Positions 37,379 to 47,300 are shown, counted from the first letter of the stretch. The stretch: 64,000 nt of DNA from Phycisphaerae bacterium (GCA_028714255.1 JAQTMR010000010.1:27406-91405), one strand, 5' to 3'. Notes: generated from the sequence alone by a model not told the origin. Translations and numbers: made by a program.

Positions 37379-38710
37379 TTAGGCCTGTGGGGCTTGGGTG
37401 ATTTGTTTTGTCAGTTCGTTAAGTAATGCGTGCATTTTAGGATTGCTGCTTCTGGCCTCACCTATCTTGCTGCAGGCGTGCATAACGGTTGTATGGTCCC
37501 GCCCGCCCAAATGACCGCCGACTTCCTCAAGGCTGTGCTTTGTCAGGTTCCTCGCTAAATACATACAAATCTGACGCGGCTCAGCTATGCTTTGGCTGCG
37601 TTTCTTGCTTTGCAAATCAGTAAGCCGAACATCGAAATGATTAGTTACTACTTCGATAATATCTGTAATGCTTATATGCCGGGTCGCCGGTTCAATCTGG
37701 CCGTCCAAAGCCCTGCGAGCCAGTTCAATCGTGATTTGCTCACCGGTAGTGCTCGCCACAGCGTAAATCGTTGTCAATGCGCCTTCCAGTTCCCTGATAT
37801 TTGCGTGCACCTTGCGGGCGATGTATTCAGCTATTTCATCGCAGATACTCAGGCCCCGAAGGTGAGCTTTTTTCTGAACGATTGCGACTCTCGTCTCGTA
37901 GCTCGGCGGGTCAATCCTCGCGACCAGGCCCCAGTTGAATCTGCTGGTGAGCCGCTCCTCCATCGCAGGAATCTTACCGGGTGGGCTGTCGGCGCTGAGT
38001 ATAATTTGTTTGCTGTTGCTGTAAAGAGTATTAAAAGTGTGGAAAAATTCTTCCTGGCTCTGTTCTCGTTCACGCAGGAACTGGACGTCATCTATCACTA
38101 ACATATCAACGGTGCGAAACTGGCTTTGAAAGCCGGCTAAATCTCCTTCTTCTATCGCCCTGATGAACCTGTTGACGAAATCCTCACAGCTTAAGAATTG
38201 AATTACCGCCTTATCGGATTTCCGCTTGGTTTCGCAGCAGACAGCGTGCAAAAGGTGCGTTTTACCCAAACCGGCGCTGCCGTAAAGAAAAAGCGGATTA
38301 TAAGTATTACCGGGTGATTGACTCACCGCGACACAACTGGCGTGAGCAAGCCTGTTGCAGGGCCCTACTACGAAATTATCGAAGATATAATCCGGGTGCA
38401 GGTTAGGTCCGCCCTCACGGGGGCGAGACCGTCGCAGAAATCTCTTGTGCTGTTCAACGCTGAAATCTACCCCAACAAGATGACCGGTTATCTGCTGTGC
38501 TGCCCGTGTGAAACTGCTCATGCAATTGCTGCGTAAAAACTGCAGCGTGGCCTCGTCGGGACAGCTTATCTCCAGTGAGCCGCCGTCCATGTGAGAAACC
38601 GTTAACTTATCGAACCACGTGCGGGTATTGACAGGGTCAAGCGCTCTTGCTCGTTCAAGTATATCAGCGAAGATATTTTCAACTTCCCTCGTTGCCAAAC
38701 TTCGCTCCAC
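37379..38710 (-). CDS. dnaA: Chromosomal replication initiator DnaA
   Basis: A 443-residue DnaA with all four domains. Domain I is at residues 1-80. The AAA+ core has Walker A YGSAGLGKTHLLHA (about residues 143-156) and Walker B MLVIDDVQFL (about 207). ANIRELEGALTTIYA is near residue 305. The DNA-binding domain IV ends with the signature GGRDHTTVMHACSKI (about residues 402-416). It initiates chromosome replication at oriC. Domain II is very short. dnaN, recF and gyrB are not next to it. Confidence 0.95.
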   Translation of the reverse strand: MERSLATREVENIFADILERARALDPVNTRTWFDKLTVSHMDGGSLEISCPDEATLQFLRSNCMSSFTRAAQQITGHLVGVDFSVEQHKRFLRRSRPREGGPNLHPDYIFDNFVVGPCNRLAHASCVAVSQSPGNTYNPLFLYGSAGLGKTHLLHAVCCETKRKSDKAVIQFLSCEDFVNRFIRAIEEGDLAGFQSQFRTVDMLVIDDVQFLREREQSQEEFFHTFNTLYSNSKQIILSADSPPGKIPAMEERLTSRFNWGLVARIDPPSYETRVAIVQKKAHLRGLSICDEIAEYIARKVHANIRELEGALTTIYAVASTTGEQITIELARRALDGQIEPATRHISITDIIEVVTNHFDVRLTDLQSKKRSQSIAEPRQICMYLARNLTKHSLEEVGGHLGGRDHTTVMHACSKIGEARSSNPKMHALLNELTKQITQAPQA

Positions 38711-38866
38711 TCCTTTCTAATTCGCTACTTTACGTAAACAGCAATTATCCGCCTAAAACATCCCTGACAAAGAAGTCCTAATAAGGCTGAATCTCATCAT
38801 CCTCTGTGATTGAATGAAGCCTTACCTGGTAAATGCCCAGCATGGCTCGCGCCAAGTGTTAACGAA

Positions 38867-38895
38867 AATCTAACCTTAATCCCCCGATTTGTCAA
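38867..38895 (-). promoter_or_regulatory. Probable dnaA promoter
   Basis: The -35 TTGACA (38895-38890), a 17-base spacer and -10 TAGATT (38872-38867) give a leader of about 150 bases before dnaA. The -35 block is shared with the Hc1-like gene promoter. Confidence 0.6.
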
Positions 38896-38986
38896 AGAAA
38901 AATATCCGCCTTTCAGCAAAAAGTCAGGAAAATTAAAATATCCACGGTACTTGAAATTTCACCTGATTTCTGCGAAACTACGCGAT

Positions 38987-39028
38987 TGTCTTCCCGCGAA
39001 ATTTATCCCTAAGGGAGCGGGAATCCAG
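38987..39028. repeat. Dispersed repeat (also at 56413-56454)
   Basis: TGTCTTCCCGCGAAATTTAT followed by CCCTAAGGGAGCGGGAATCCA matches a 42-base block at 56413-56454 with six or so differences. Confidence 0.8.
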
Positions 39029-39111
39029 TTTTGTGTTTTGAACATTTGAATTTTGGTAACTTGATATTGTTTAGGATTTCGGATTTAGTACTTGGGATTT
39101 TTGACTAAATT

Positions 39112-40035
39112 ATGGCAATCTTCGCTAAAACCGCCCAATTCTTTAGAGACAGACTAAGCAAAACACGCGATAAAATCAGCTCTTCACTTTCGTCGGTGCT
39201 GAAATTGGGCAGAAATATCGATGAGAACCTGCTCGACGAGCTTGAAAAAACGCTCATCAGCGACGACATCGGCGTCGAAACAACCGACAAGCTCGTATCG
39301 GACCTGCGAACAGCTTACAGTAGCAAACAAATCGCAACTACCGACGATATTGTCCCCTTTCTCAAAGAGCATATCAAAAGCTATTGGCCCCATCAGGATA
39401 GACAACTGCGCATGGCTGCAAAAGGCCCAACGGTGATATTAGTGGCGGGCGTCAACGGCTCAGGTAAGACCACAAGCATCGCCAAGCTTGCGTACATCCT
39501 GAGCCGAAACGATAAAAAGGTTATTGTCGCTGCCTGCGACACATTCCGCGCCGCCGCAACAGAACAGTTGACCATCTGGGCAGAGCGCATCGGTGTCCAA
39601 ATCGTAAAACACAAAGGTGGCGCCGACCCTGCTGCCGTTGCCTTCGATGCCTGCGAAGCCGCGGTCGCAAGAGATGTGGATTTTCTGATTTTAGATACCG
39701 CAGGCCGACTGCACACGCAAAAAGACCTGATGAGAGAGCTTACAAAAATCCGCGATGTCGTCGCCCGCAAAATCCCTGACACCCCCAACGAGGTATTACT
39801 TGTTCTCGATGCCACAACCGGCCAGAATGCAGTCGTTCAGGCAAAGATGTTCACCCAGGCGATTGACGTTACAGGCATATTCCTCGCAAAGCTCGACGGC
39901 ACCGCCCGTGGCGGAATCGTCATCGCAATCAAGGACCAACTTGATATCCCCGTCAAATTCATCGGCCTTGGCGAAAAACCCGAAGACATCGCTGAATTCA
40001 ACCCCGACACTTTTGTTGAGGCATTGTTCGCATAA
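39112..40035 (+). CDS. ftsY: Signal recognition particle receptor FtsY
   Basis: A 307-residue SRP GTPase. The N domain is at about residues 1-95. The G domain begins with the P-loop GVNGSGKTTSIAKLA (residues 113-127). DTFRAAATEQL (about 143-153), the G3 motif DTAGRLHTQ (about 195), and AKLDGTARGG in G4 distinguish FtsY from Ffh. It docks the SRP-ribosome complex at the membrane. There is no long acidic A domain, as is common outside proteobacteria. It is divergent from dnaA. Confidence 0.95.
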   Translation: MAIFAKTAQFFRDRLSKTRDKISSSLSSVLKLGRNIDENLLDELEKTLISDDIGVETTDKLVSDLRTAYSSKQIATTDDIVPFLKEHIKSYWPHQDRQLRMAAKGPTVILVAGVNGSGKTTSIAKLAYILSRNDKKVIVAACDTFRAAATEQLTIWAERIGVQIVKHKGGADPAAVAFDACEAAVARDVDFLILDTAGRLHTQKDLMRELTKIRDVVARKIPDTPNEVLLVLDATTGQNAVVQAKMFTQAIDVTGIFLAKLDGTARGGIVIAIKDQLDIPVKFIGLGEKPEDIAEFNPDTFVEALFA

Positions 40036-40246
40036 ATGGTTCGACTCTGCTCACCATAAATTGGCTTTGTTTGGGTTTGTTTTAACCAAGTGTCCAATTT
40101 GCATTTTTCGTTGTAATTTCTTGTTAATACTAATGTTGCAAGCATTTGACTTTTTTGAAAATTGGCTTTGTTTTGCATAATTTGTTATTTTTGATTGATT
40201 GAATTTCAGCCACTAAGGCACAAATGGATAAAGAAAAATTAACCAC
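40034..40246. repeat. Dispersed repeat family A, copy 1 (see 62906-63126)
   Basis: From AAATGGTTCGACTCTGCTCA to the TTAACCAC end this block aligns with 62906-63126. On the minus strand both copies keep an uninterrupted 49-codon frame starting MQNKANFQKSQML here and MQNEPNFKKSQML in the other copy. Confidence 0.88.
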
Positions 40247-40742
40247 AAATAAACACGAATGGACACAATTTTTTACCGCAGTCCTTGGGACTCCTTACGG
40301 AGAGAGCGCGGAGAACGCAGAGAAAAGTTAACCACAGATTCCTTCGACAGGCTCAGGACGGGTAACACGGATACCTTTGGCACAAGTTTTCACGGATTTT
40401 TTTCATAATGTTTAGAAATAATATCCCCCTTCTTTAACAAGGGTGGACTTGTGCATTTGGAGCGAAAAATGTAATCGTCGCTTGTCGCTCGTCTCTCGTA
40501 ACTCGATGTAAGAAAAGGAGTAAAAAAATTTTCTATTTTGCCGTTTTGGGGGTGCAAGTACATACGATTTTGATTGCGCGCAGCACGGAATATGAGTCAA
40601 GGCAATTAATTCTTCGAAGGAGAGTATGCCGAGTAATACAGCGGCGGTGGTTTTGTAATTCGTATTTAGTATCTCGTCAACTGTTCACCTGTTCTAATTT
40701 CTCGCGAAGCCGCCGGTTGGCGTCAAACTGAAGGTTTATATT
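40036..40742. other. Repeat field between ftsY and the orphan gene
   Basis: This is a string of dispersed repeat pieces: family A, CACAAATAAACACGAATGGA type, GAGAGCGCGGAGAACGCAGA, CCTTCGACAGGCTCAGGACG, family B and a CGAAGCCGCCGGTTGGCG block. The order is the same as in 62.9-63.4 kb. No gene is supported. Confidence 0.75.
40456..40525. repeat. Dispersed repeat family B, copy 1 (see 63311-63380)
   Basis: GGAGCGAAAAATG, then CGTCGCTTGTCGCTCGTCTC and TCGTAACTCGATGT, then AAAAGGAGTAAAA. The same block occurs at 63311-63380. Related sequence also lies inside addA and addB. Confidence 0.85.
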
Positions 40743-42056
40743 TCATACTTTAATATATTTGCTCATCAATGTCATCATTGGTGCGCCAAACGTATTTAAT
40801 AGTGTTCCACAATCTCCTTCACTATACCGAAGATATTTGAGGCTCTCCGCACTCTGTATTGCAGTTTTTACTACACCACTTTCAAATTTTCTTATGTGCT
40901 TATACATCTCTATAGGCTTCTCAAATAAAGAACTATTATTTCCCCAGACGAAATCCCAAAGGGCCCCTAATCCTATTCGTAAGGCCCTTTTATCTCTAAG
41001 CCCCTTAATTTTAGGCTCTTGTATAAACGTCTCGATTAATTTAAAGCATTCCTTTTTATCTATATTATTAAGCGTATTAAACTCCTTAGTTGCTTCAATG
41101 ATTGAATGTAACTTAGGAGGTTTGTTATAAGAGCATTTTAATGAAGCAGAAAGCAACGTCAGGCCGGAAGGATTGTCATAAAAGTCGCTATCTAATAACG
41201 CTACTTTTAATGTCAAAGGTAACACCTGAGACTGCTCACAAAAAAGGTTTACTATATCATCCTCAATGCTAGAATATATTTTTAGATTTCTCGTCTTTTT
41301 TTCATATTCTTCAAATTCACACACAGAAGCGATTTTTAATTTATCCGTGAGGAGATATAGTAGTTTTCTACGTTCTACTGTTGGATAATAATAAACAGTA
41401 TTGTTTTGAAGTTGAGTTATAATTTTATTGGCATTTGATGCGCGATGCTTAGCAAAGTCAATTCTAAATCGGTTAAACATTACTCTCCATACATTTTCCG
41501 TAAACATATTTAATCGGCTTGAAATATATTCCTTGATTTTATGATTTGAGAATGCAGAATAGAAAAATCTTTTACCCAAGATTCCGCTAGCTAATATTTT
41601 CTTGGGGGATTCGTTTATATATTGTTCTATTACTTGTATCGTCTTTGTAAATTCAGCATCGTCAGAACCATATGGTGGAAGACATTTAATTAATTCTGAA
41701 GAAGTATCGATTATTACCGTGAAGTATGAAAATGAATCTTCAATACTTCTGTCCATCCATTGTGCTTCTTCGCACTTGTTCCTAGGAATTACTGGGATCA
41801 ATTTATTTTGTAATAGCTGAAATGTGTCCTTCCCGATTCCTCTTTCAATCTTATCTAGATATTGTTCGAGTTTGCTGATATTATTTTTATATACATTACC
41901 ATCATACACAATACAATCTGAAACCATTAAAAGATTACATAATTCAAGAGCAGATAATAAATCATTTTCATTAATACCTCTCATCTCTTCTCGGTTTGCA
42001 GTTAATGTCGCAAAGGCCCGCAACAAGAAGCTTATATCAACATGAAAATTATACAT
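40743..42056 (-). CDS. AT-rich orphan gene of unknown function
   Basis: A 437-residue protein without recognised family. It has no signal peptide or membrane segment. The sequence is rich in Lys, Asn, Ile, Phe and Tyr, mostly helical (YIRK/KYIKV-type ends) with several Cys residues. Codon and base use are clearly more AT-rich than neighbouring genes. It is surrounded by dispersed repeats on its 3' side and lies next to pnuC. These points suggest acquisition by transfer. Its function cannot be stated from sequence. It could be an accessory or defence-island type gene, but no motif supports that. Confidence 0.7.
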   Translation of the reverse strand: MYNFHVDISFLLRAFATLTANREEMRGINENDLLSALELCNLLMVSDCIVYDGNVYKNNISKLEQYLDKIERGIGKDTFQLLQNKLIPVIPRNKCEEAQWMDRSIEDSFSYFTVIIDTSSELIKCLPPYGSDDAEFTKTIQVIEQYINESPKKILASGILGKRFFYSAFSNHKIKEYISSRLNMFTENVWRVMFNRFRIDFAKHRASNANKIITQLQNNTVYYYPTVERRKLLYLLTDKLKIASVCEFEEYEKKTRNLKIYSSIEDDIVNLFCEQSQVLPLTLKVALLDSDFYDNPSGLTLLSASLKCSYNKPPKLHSIIEATKEFNTLNNIDKKECFKLIETFIQEPKIKGLRDKRALRIGLGALWDFVWGNNSSLFEKPIEMYKHIRKFESGVVKTAIQSAESLKYLRYSEGDCGTLLNTFGAPMMTLMSKYIKV

Positions 42057-42255
42057 AAAGGCCCACTTGTCGAATATATATCATCTTAACCCATTTTTTC
42101 CGCCATAAAATCTTTCGGGGCAAAGGTGAGACTTCTTCCGGTCTTAAGGAATCATTATATTGTTAAATGGTGATAGAAAACAAGTTTTTTTGCGGCTAAA
42201 TCCCTGTGTTCTCTGTAGCCAAACAAAAACAGTGTTAATTGGTGTTCATTCGTGG

Positions 42256-42897
42256 TTAATTTTCTTTCCGTCTCAACTCCTTCCCCCAGCTAATCAGGCC
42301 GTTGACCGCCAGAGCGAGGAAGAATACATAAAGGAACATAACAAATTTTACGCCCCTTGTGTAATACAAGCCGATGCAAATGACATTTACGCAAATCCAC
42401 AAATACCAGCTTTCGATTTTCCGCTGCGCCGAAAGTGCTGCTGCGACAAAACCCATCACCGTGGCAGTTGCGTCGATATAAGGATAAACAGCGGGTTGAG
42501 GAAAAAGCCTCGGCAGATAAATGTGAATCCTGCTCATCAAAAATCCCATAACCATCCCCCCTGCCGCTATTACTATGATGGCTGTAAGCCGGGCCTTGCT
42601 CGTGGCGCAAGATATATCTATTTCTTTTTTGTCCCCTGCTTTTTTCCAGCTATACCAGCCATAGAAACAGTTGCCGATGTAATAGAACTGCTCGAAAAAA
42701 TCAGAATAAAGGCGAATTTGGTAAAACAAAATGGAAAAAAGCGTGAAGACAATCAATCCCAAAGGCCACGCCCAGATAATCCTGCGGGTAATCAGCAGAA
42801 CATAGACAGCAATCAAAACCGTGGCCCAGAATTCGATGTAGCTCACGGGAGAGCCGAGAACGGTGAAAAACACATTATTGACATTAAAGATATTCAT
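42256..42897 (-). CDS. pnuC: PnuC-type nicotinamide mononucleotide/riboside transporter
   Basis: A 213-residue membrane protein with about seven transmembrane helices. The family core is seen in YYIGNCFYGWYSWKK (about residues 68-82), RIIWAWPLGLIVFTLFS and WYLWICVNVICIGLYYTRG near residue 165. It imports NAD precursors by facilitated diffusion. It is downstream of the phosphofructokinase but separated by a terminator. I found no obvious NAD- or thiamine-type riboswitch in its leader. A related vitamin transporter is the alternative. Confidence 0.85.
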   Translation of the reverse strand: MNIFNVNNVFFTVLGSPVSYIEFWATVLIAVYVLLITRRIIWAWPLGLIVFTLFSILFYQIRLYSDFFEQFYYIGNCFYGWYSWKKAGDKKEIDISCATSKARLTAIIVIAAGGMVMGFLMSRIHIYLPRLFPQPAVYPYIDATATVMGFVAAALSAQRKIESWYLWICVNVICIGLYYTRGVKFVMFLYVFFLALAVNGLISWGKELRRKEN

Positions 42898-42933
42898 TTC
42901 GCTTCATTATGGCAGAAAACAATCGAAAAAAAT

Positions 42934-42963
42934 AGGCCTGCCCGGATAAAACCGAACAGGCCT
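42934..42963 (-). terminator. Terminator of the phosphofructokinase gene
   Basis: AGGCCTG...CAGGCCT forms the stem. On the minus strand it is followed by a T-rich run. It is located 25 bases after the pfk stop codon. Confidence 0.88.
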
Positions 42964-42987
42964 TTGTTCCATTCTGGAAAATCGTTT

Positions 42988-44214
42988 TTATACCCTCGGA
43001 TGACTGCTCAAGTGATTACTCTTCGGCACCCCGCCCGTCAAAGGCATCGCATATTCGATAAAGGCCTTTGTCACGCCGTTGCCTTGTTCGTTGATAAACT
43101 CATCGGGCATCGACTTTGTTTTTTCCGCGACGTTGCTCAGTTCGGTGCGAACGTACTTAACTGCGTATTTCTTTCCGCTTCCGGCCTGTGGTGAGCTTGT
43201 CGAACCCAGTCTTTCCATCGCTACCGAGCCGCTGTCTTCTTTCATCGAGAATTTAACAGCCATTCTGCCGCACTGCCTTGCCTCTTTGACATCGACCGGA
43301 GACTGCAAACCCGCGAAACTTCTCTGCAGATACCCGAACGTATCAGCTCGTACCCGTTTTATGCCGAGCTTGCCTTTGACCTGTCCCGCCAGATAATCTG
43401 CCAGCACTCCGGTTCCGGAAAGTTGTATATTGCCGTGCGCGTCCTTCTCACTATTCTCCGCGATTTTCTTGGTCCATACCACACCGTCGGTATCACACAT
43501 CCCCTCGCTTACCGCTATGACGCATCGTCCGAGTTTTTTGTAAACGCCCTCGACGTCGCCGAGGAATTTATCCATCGACACTCCCCTTTCAGGGAAATAA
43601 AGCAGATGAGGCCCGTCGTCGTCTCTTTGTCTTCCAAGTGCCGCCGCCGCGGTCAAAAAGCCCGCGTGCCTGCCCATAATCACATCAATCTTTATCCCCG
43701 GTAGTGAGCGATTATCCAAATCGTCTCCTATCAAAGCGCACGCCTCGAATTTCGCCGCCGTCCCGTATCCCGGACAATGGTCGGTAACGAGCAGGTCGTT
43801 ATCTATGGTTTTGGGTATATGAAACGCCCGCAACTCATAGCCGCTTTTCTCCGCCATTACATTGATGATGTGTGCGGTATTTGCCGAGTCGTTGCCGCCG
43901 ATATAGAAAAAGTATCTGATATCCCGTTTCTTAAAAACCTCGAGAATTTTCGCGCAGTATGCTTCGTCAGGCTTGTCCCTGCTCGAACCAAGCGCAGATG
44001 ACGGCGAAGCTGCGACGTCTTTCAGCACCGTTGGTGATAATTTCTTCAAATTTATAAATTCATCCTTTACCATCCCCGCGACCGCGTGAACCGCGCCGTA
44101 GAGATTCTTGATTCCCGGATGCTTCTTTGCCTCTTCGATTACGCCGACCAAAGACGCGTTTATCACCCCTGTCGGCCCGCCCGACTGTCCTACTACTGCA
44201 TTTGCCTTTGCCAT
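42988..44214 (-). CDS. Pyrophosphate-type 6-phosphofructokinase
   Basis: A 408-residue enzyme. The start VVGQSGGPTGVINASLVG, the Asp-containing GGNDS (residues 106-110) and PKTIDND (134-140) are characteristic of pyrophosphate-dependent group II enzymes; in ATP-dependent PFKs the corresponding segments are GGDG and PGTIDND. IMGRHAGFLT near residue 179 binds fructose 6-phosphate. The reaction is reversible glycolytic phosphorylation. Residues about 336-345 (GSTSSPQAGSG region) appear to be an insertion from a dispersed DNA repeat, in a surface segment before the conserved KTKSMPDEFIN motif. Confidence 0.9.
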   Translation of the reverse strand: MAKANAVVGQSGGPTGVINASLVGVIEEAKKHPGIKNLYGAVHAVAGMVKDEFINLKKLSPTVLKDVAASPSSALGSSRDKPDEAYCAKILEVFKKRDIRYFFYIGGNDSANTAHIINVMAEKSGYELRAFHIPKTIDNDLLVTDHCPGYGTAAKFEACALIGDDLDNRSLPGIKIDVIMGRHAGFLTAAAALGRQRDDDGPHLLYFPERGVSMDKFLGDVEGVYKKLGRCVIAVSEGMCDTDGVVWTKKIAENSEKDAHGNIQLSGTGVLADYLAGQVKGKLGIKRVRADTFGYLQRSFAGLQSPVDVKEARQCGRMAVKFSMKEDSGSVAMERLGSTSSPQAGSGKKYAVKYVRTELSNVAEKTKSMPDEFINEQGNGVTKAFIEYAMPLTGGVPKSNHLSSHPRV

Positions 44215-44274
44215 ATTTCTATACCTTACTCCATAAAACGGTTTATAATGTTTTTTTACTGCCGGAAATGACTA

Positions 44275-44302
44275 ATTATACAAATGCAAAATCAATAGAC
44301 AA
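44275..44302 (-). promoter_or_regulatory. Promoter of the phosphofructokinase gene
   Basis: The -35 TTGTCT (44302-44297), a 16-base spacer and a perfect -10 TATAAT (44280-44275) lie about 60 bases before the ATG. Confidence 0.7.
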
Positions 44303-44335
44303 GAACAAATGAGAAAACCGCGAAATTACTGTCTG

Positions 44336-47300
44336 CTAAACCTCTACAGCACAGCCGGGCCTTAGGAAATACAGCCATTTGCCGATTGTTTTGGTCTTCA
44401 AAATAGCCCCTGCCGCCCTGCCGTAAAGGTTTAATTGCTCTCGATATATTTCCGCCCGTTCAGGTGCTTTTTTAGCGGTTACATCATCGGTCTTAAAATC
44501 TATTACCAGCAAACCATTAGGCGTTTTGATGAGTAAATCAATTATCCCCTGAACAACAACAATTTCGTCGCTCGAACTGCTTAATTCAGAAGCAGGTAAG
44601 GCAAAAGTAAATGGCCATTCGCGGTAGATGGTATTCTCGGAATCAAGAGCCGCCCTGCCTAACTCGCCTTCGAAAAACGTAAGTATCGAATCTGTGTTAA
44701 TACGCTCGGCAACTGTCTCCGTTATAGCTCTGTCAGCTAAAAGTATTTCCTTTATTTGCTCGATTGCTTTTTTAGTTACAGGCTTTGTCACATCAAGCTG
44801 CGAAATTATAAGGTGCGTAGCCAAACCAATCTCGTAACTCGCGGCTCGTGGCTTGTGACTCGTGAATCGAGGTAATTCGAGCGACGAGCGATGGGCGACG
44901 AGCGACGCAGTTGCGTATTCGTCATCCCGATGCGTCAGTTGCGTTACCGATTGCTTCGCGGGCAAAAGATGCGTATCACCAAAACGATACCGCCAAGCCA
45001 AAGATTTCTTTACTTGCGATAGCAGCTTCGCTGACTTTTGTTTCGCCTGCGAGTCTTTTGCAGGAACTTTCGGCTGGTAACTCTTTTTATTCTTTAGTTT
45101 GCCGATATATCCGCCAAAACCCTCAAGTTCACTCTGCCCATAAAGTTTTATGCTGAATAAATCATCACTGTTCTCTGCCGCTAATCCCGTTTCAAAGACC
45201 TCGTGCAGATTCTTCTGGTCCGAAAGCCCGTAGAGTACCCACTCCAGCGGACTCTTGCACCGCCGAAGCTGCCAATCGCTGATTGGCTCATTGCCCAGGA
45301 AAAATCCGTCGCAGATAATATCCTGACAGTGTTTTTTCTTTTCCGAAGCGCTCAAAATAAGCCGCTGCCTCGCTCGCGTCATCGCGACATAAAGAACACG
45401 CATCTCCTCCGCCAGCCCTGCTGCTGATTTCTTCTCCGCGATAATCTGGTGGGCGAGCGAGCTTAGCTTGGTATTCGACTCGCGGTCGATAATCTGCAGC
45501 CCCAGCATATCGTCGGCGTCAGCTAAAAAATCCTCATGAATATCAGTCTTATTAAACTGACCATCCAGCTCAGCCAGGAAAACAACCGGAAATTCCAGCC
45601 CCTTGCTCTTATGAACGCTTATAATCCGCACAGCGTTTTGAGCCGAGGTGTCAGGTTCAGCAGGTGCCCAGTCCTGCCCGATTTCCTGAAGCTCCTCGAC
45701 GAATTCAACAAATCGGCCTAAAGAAGGCCTGCCGCCGCTGCTGGCAAAACCTTCGAACTGAATCGCCCGTTCGTGCAGTTTCAGCAGGTTCGCCCTGCGA
45801 GCCTGCCCGCTCGGCAAAGCGCTGATATATGACAGAAAACCAGTCTGCCGATAGATGTGCCAAACCAAATCAGCTAAGCTGCCGCTCCTCGCAATCCCGC
45901 GCCATTGCTCTATCTGCTCAATAACCTTTTTAAGTTTTTCCGCCAATCCCGCATCAGAGCCGGATTGGCTATAACGTATAACACCGCCGTAAAAATTCTT
46001 ATATTGCTCATCTGTTTTACTGTGGATTTTTATCTTCGCCAGGGCCGTGTCACTGACCTTAAAGAACGGACTCCTTAGCGCCGCTGCCAGTTCAATATCG
46101 CGCTGCGGATTGTCCAAAACTTTCAGCAGCGACAGGATGTCGGTGATTTCAGTCGTCTCGAAATATCCCGCCGTCGCCTGACAGCTGACAGGTACGCCTG
46201 CCAATCGGAAAATTTCGACATAATCATTTGCTTTTTTGGCGAGCGAGCGCATCAATACCACGATGTCCCTGTATTCGACCGGCCTTTTTTCACGTTTTTG
46301 TTTGTCATATATCTGAAATTCAGCTTTACCAGTTTCCGCTCCGACCATTTGCTTTATACGCTGGCTAATTAGCGCCGCCTGATGCTGGCGCGAACTGAAA
46401 ATATCTTTGCTTTCTTCCGCAATCTCTGTTGCATCTTCCTGTTGCGAATCATCATCTTTACTTTTTTCATCCAGTATATGAAACTCGATAACTTTTCCTT
46501 CATCGCATTCTGCCTCTTCGGATTCTGCAGGTTTCAACTTGGCCGACTCATCGTAATCGACTTTCGCAAAAGAAGCCGTCATTATCCGCCCGAAGACCTT
46601 GTTGACGAAATCGAGGATGCCTTTAGCCGAACGGAAATTCGCGTTCAGGTCAACCCGCAACCCGCCCGATACATTATCCTGTTCGGAAGATGCCGGTTTC
46701 AGCCGTTCGAGAAAAATCCCAGGCTCAGCTCCACGCCATGCGTAAATACTCTGCTTTATATCCCCGACAACAAAAATATTTCCGCCTGCGCTTAGCATAT
46801 CGATGATAGACTGCTGAACAGCATTTATATCCTGATATTCATCAACAAATATATACTTGTACCTTCGCCGCAGAGCTAAAGCCGTCTCCGAAGGCTCCAG
46901 CTTCTCGTCCTGAGAATTCTCATTAGCCAAAAGCTTCATCGCATAATGTTCGAGGTCGGAAAAATCCAGACAGTTAATCGCTTTTTTCGCCTGGCTATAT
47001 AGCTGGTCGAACTTCTTAACAAGCTCAACGAGTATTCTTGTTTGTAGGCTCACCGCCCCGCCGACCCGGTCGAGGTAATCGGGATTTAATATGGCAAGCT
47101 CCGAAAGTTTTCCGAAATCATCCAAAGCCTTTTTAACTCTTTTTTGTATAACCTCAACGACCGCCCCCTGCACATCTTTTGGCTTATATGTCTTAGGCTT
47201 GACAAAATTTCTTATTCCCTCTGCGCATTTTTCCCAGTCACCCGATTCCAGAAATTCGACACATCGCACGACAGGTTCAATATGGCTCTTCTCCAGCTTC

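Larger units (their letters stand above)
38711..39111. other. dnaA-ftsY divergent intergenic region
   Basis: This contains the dnaA promoter and a dispersed repeat at 38987-39028. I searched both strands for DnaA boxes (TTATCCACA) and found only partial matches, such as TATCCAC near 38940 and TTATCC near 38751. No clustered AT-rich unwinding region is evident. An origin here is not supported. Confidence 0.55.

Noticed and set aside
38711..39111. Chromosomal origin upstream of dnaA
   Set aside because: Only partial DnaA-box matches, no cluster and no unwinding element.
39837..40178. 113-codon minus-strand frame as a gene
   Set aside because: Half of it is antisense to ftsY and the rest is repeat family A; kept only as a repeat with a conserved frame.
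42160..43194. 344-codon plus-strand open frame across pnuC and the end of pfk
   Set aside because: It spans two genes and a terminator on the other strand; its length reflects codon bias of the real genes.
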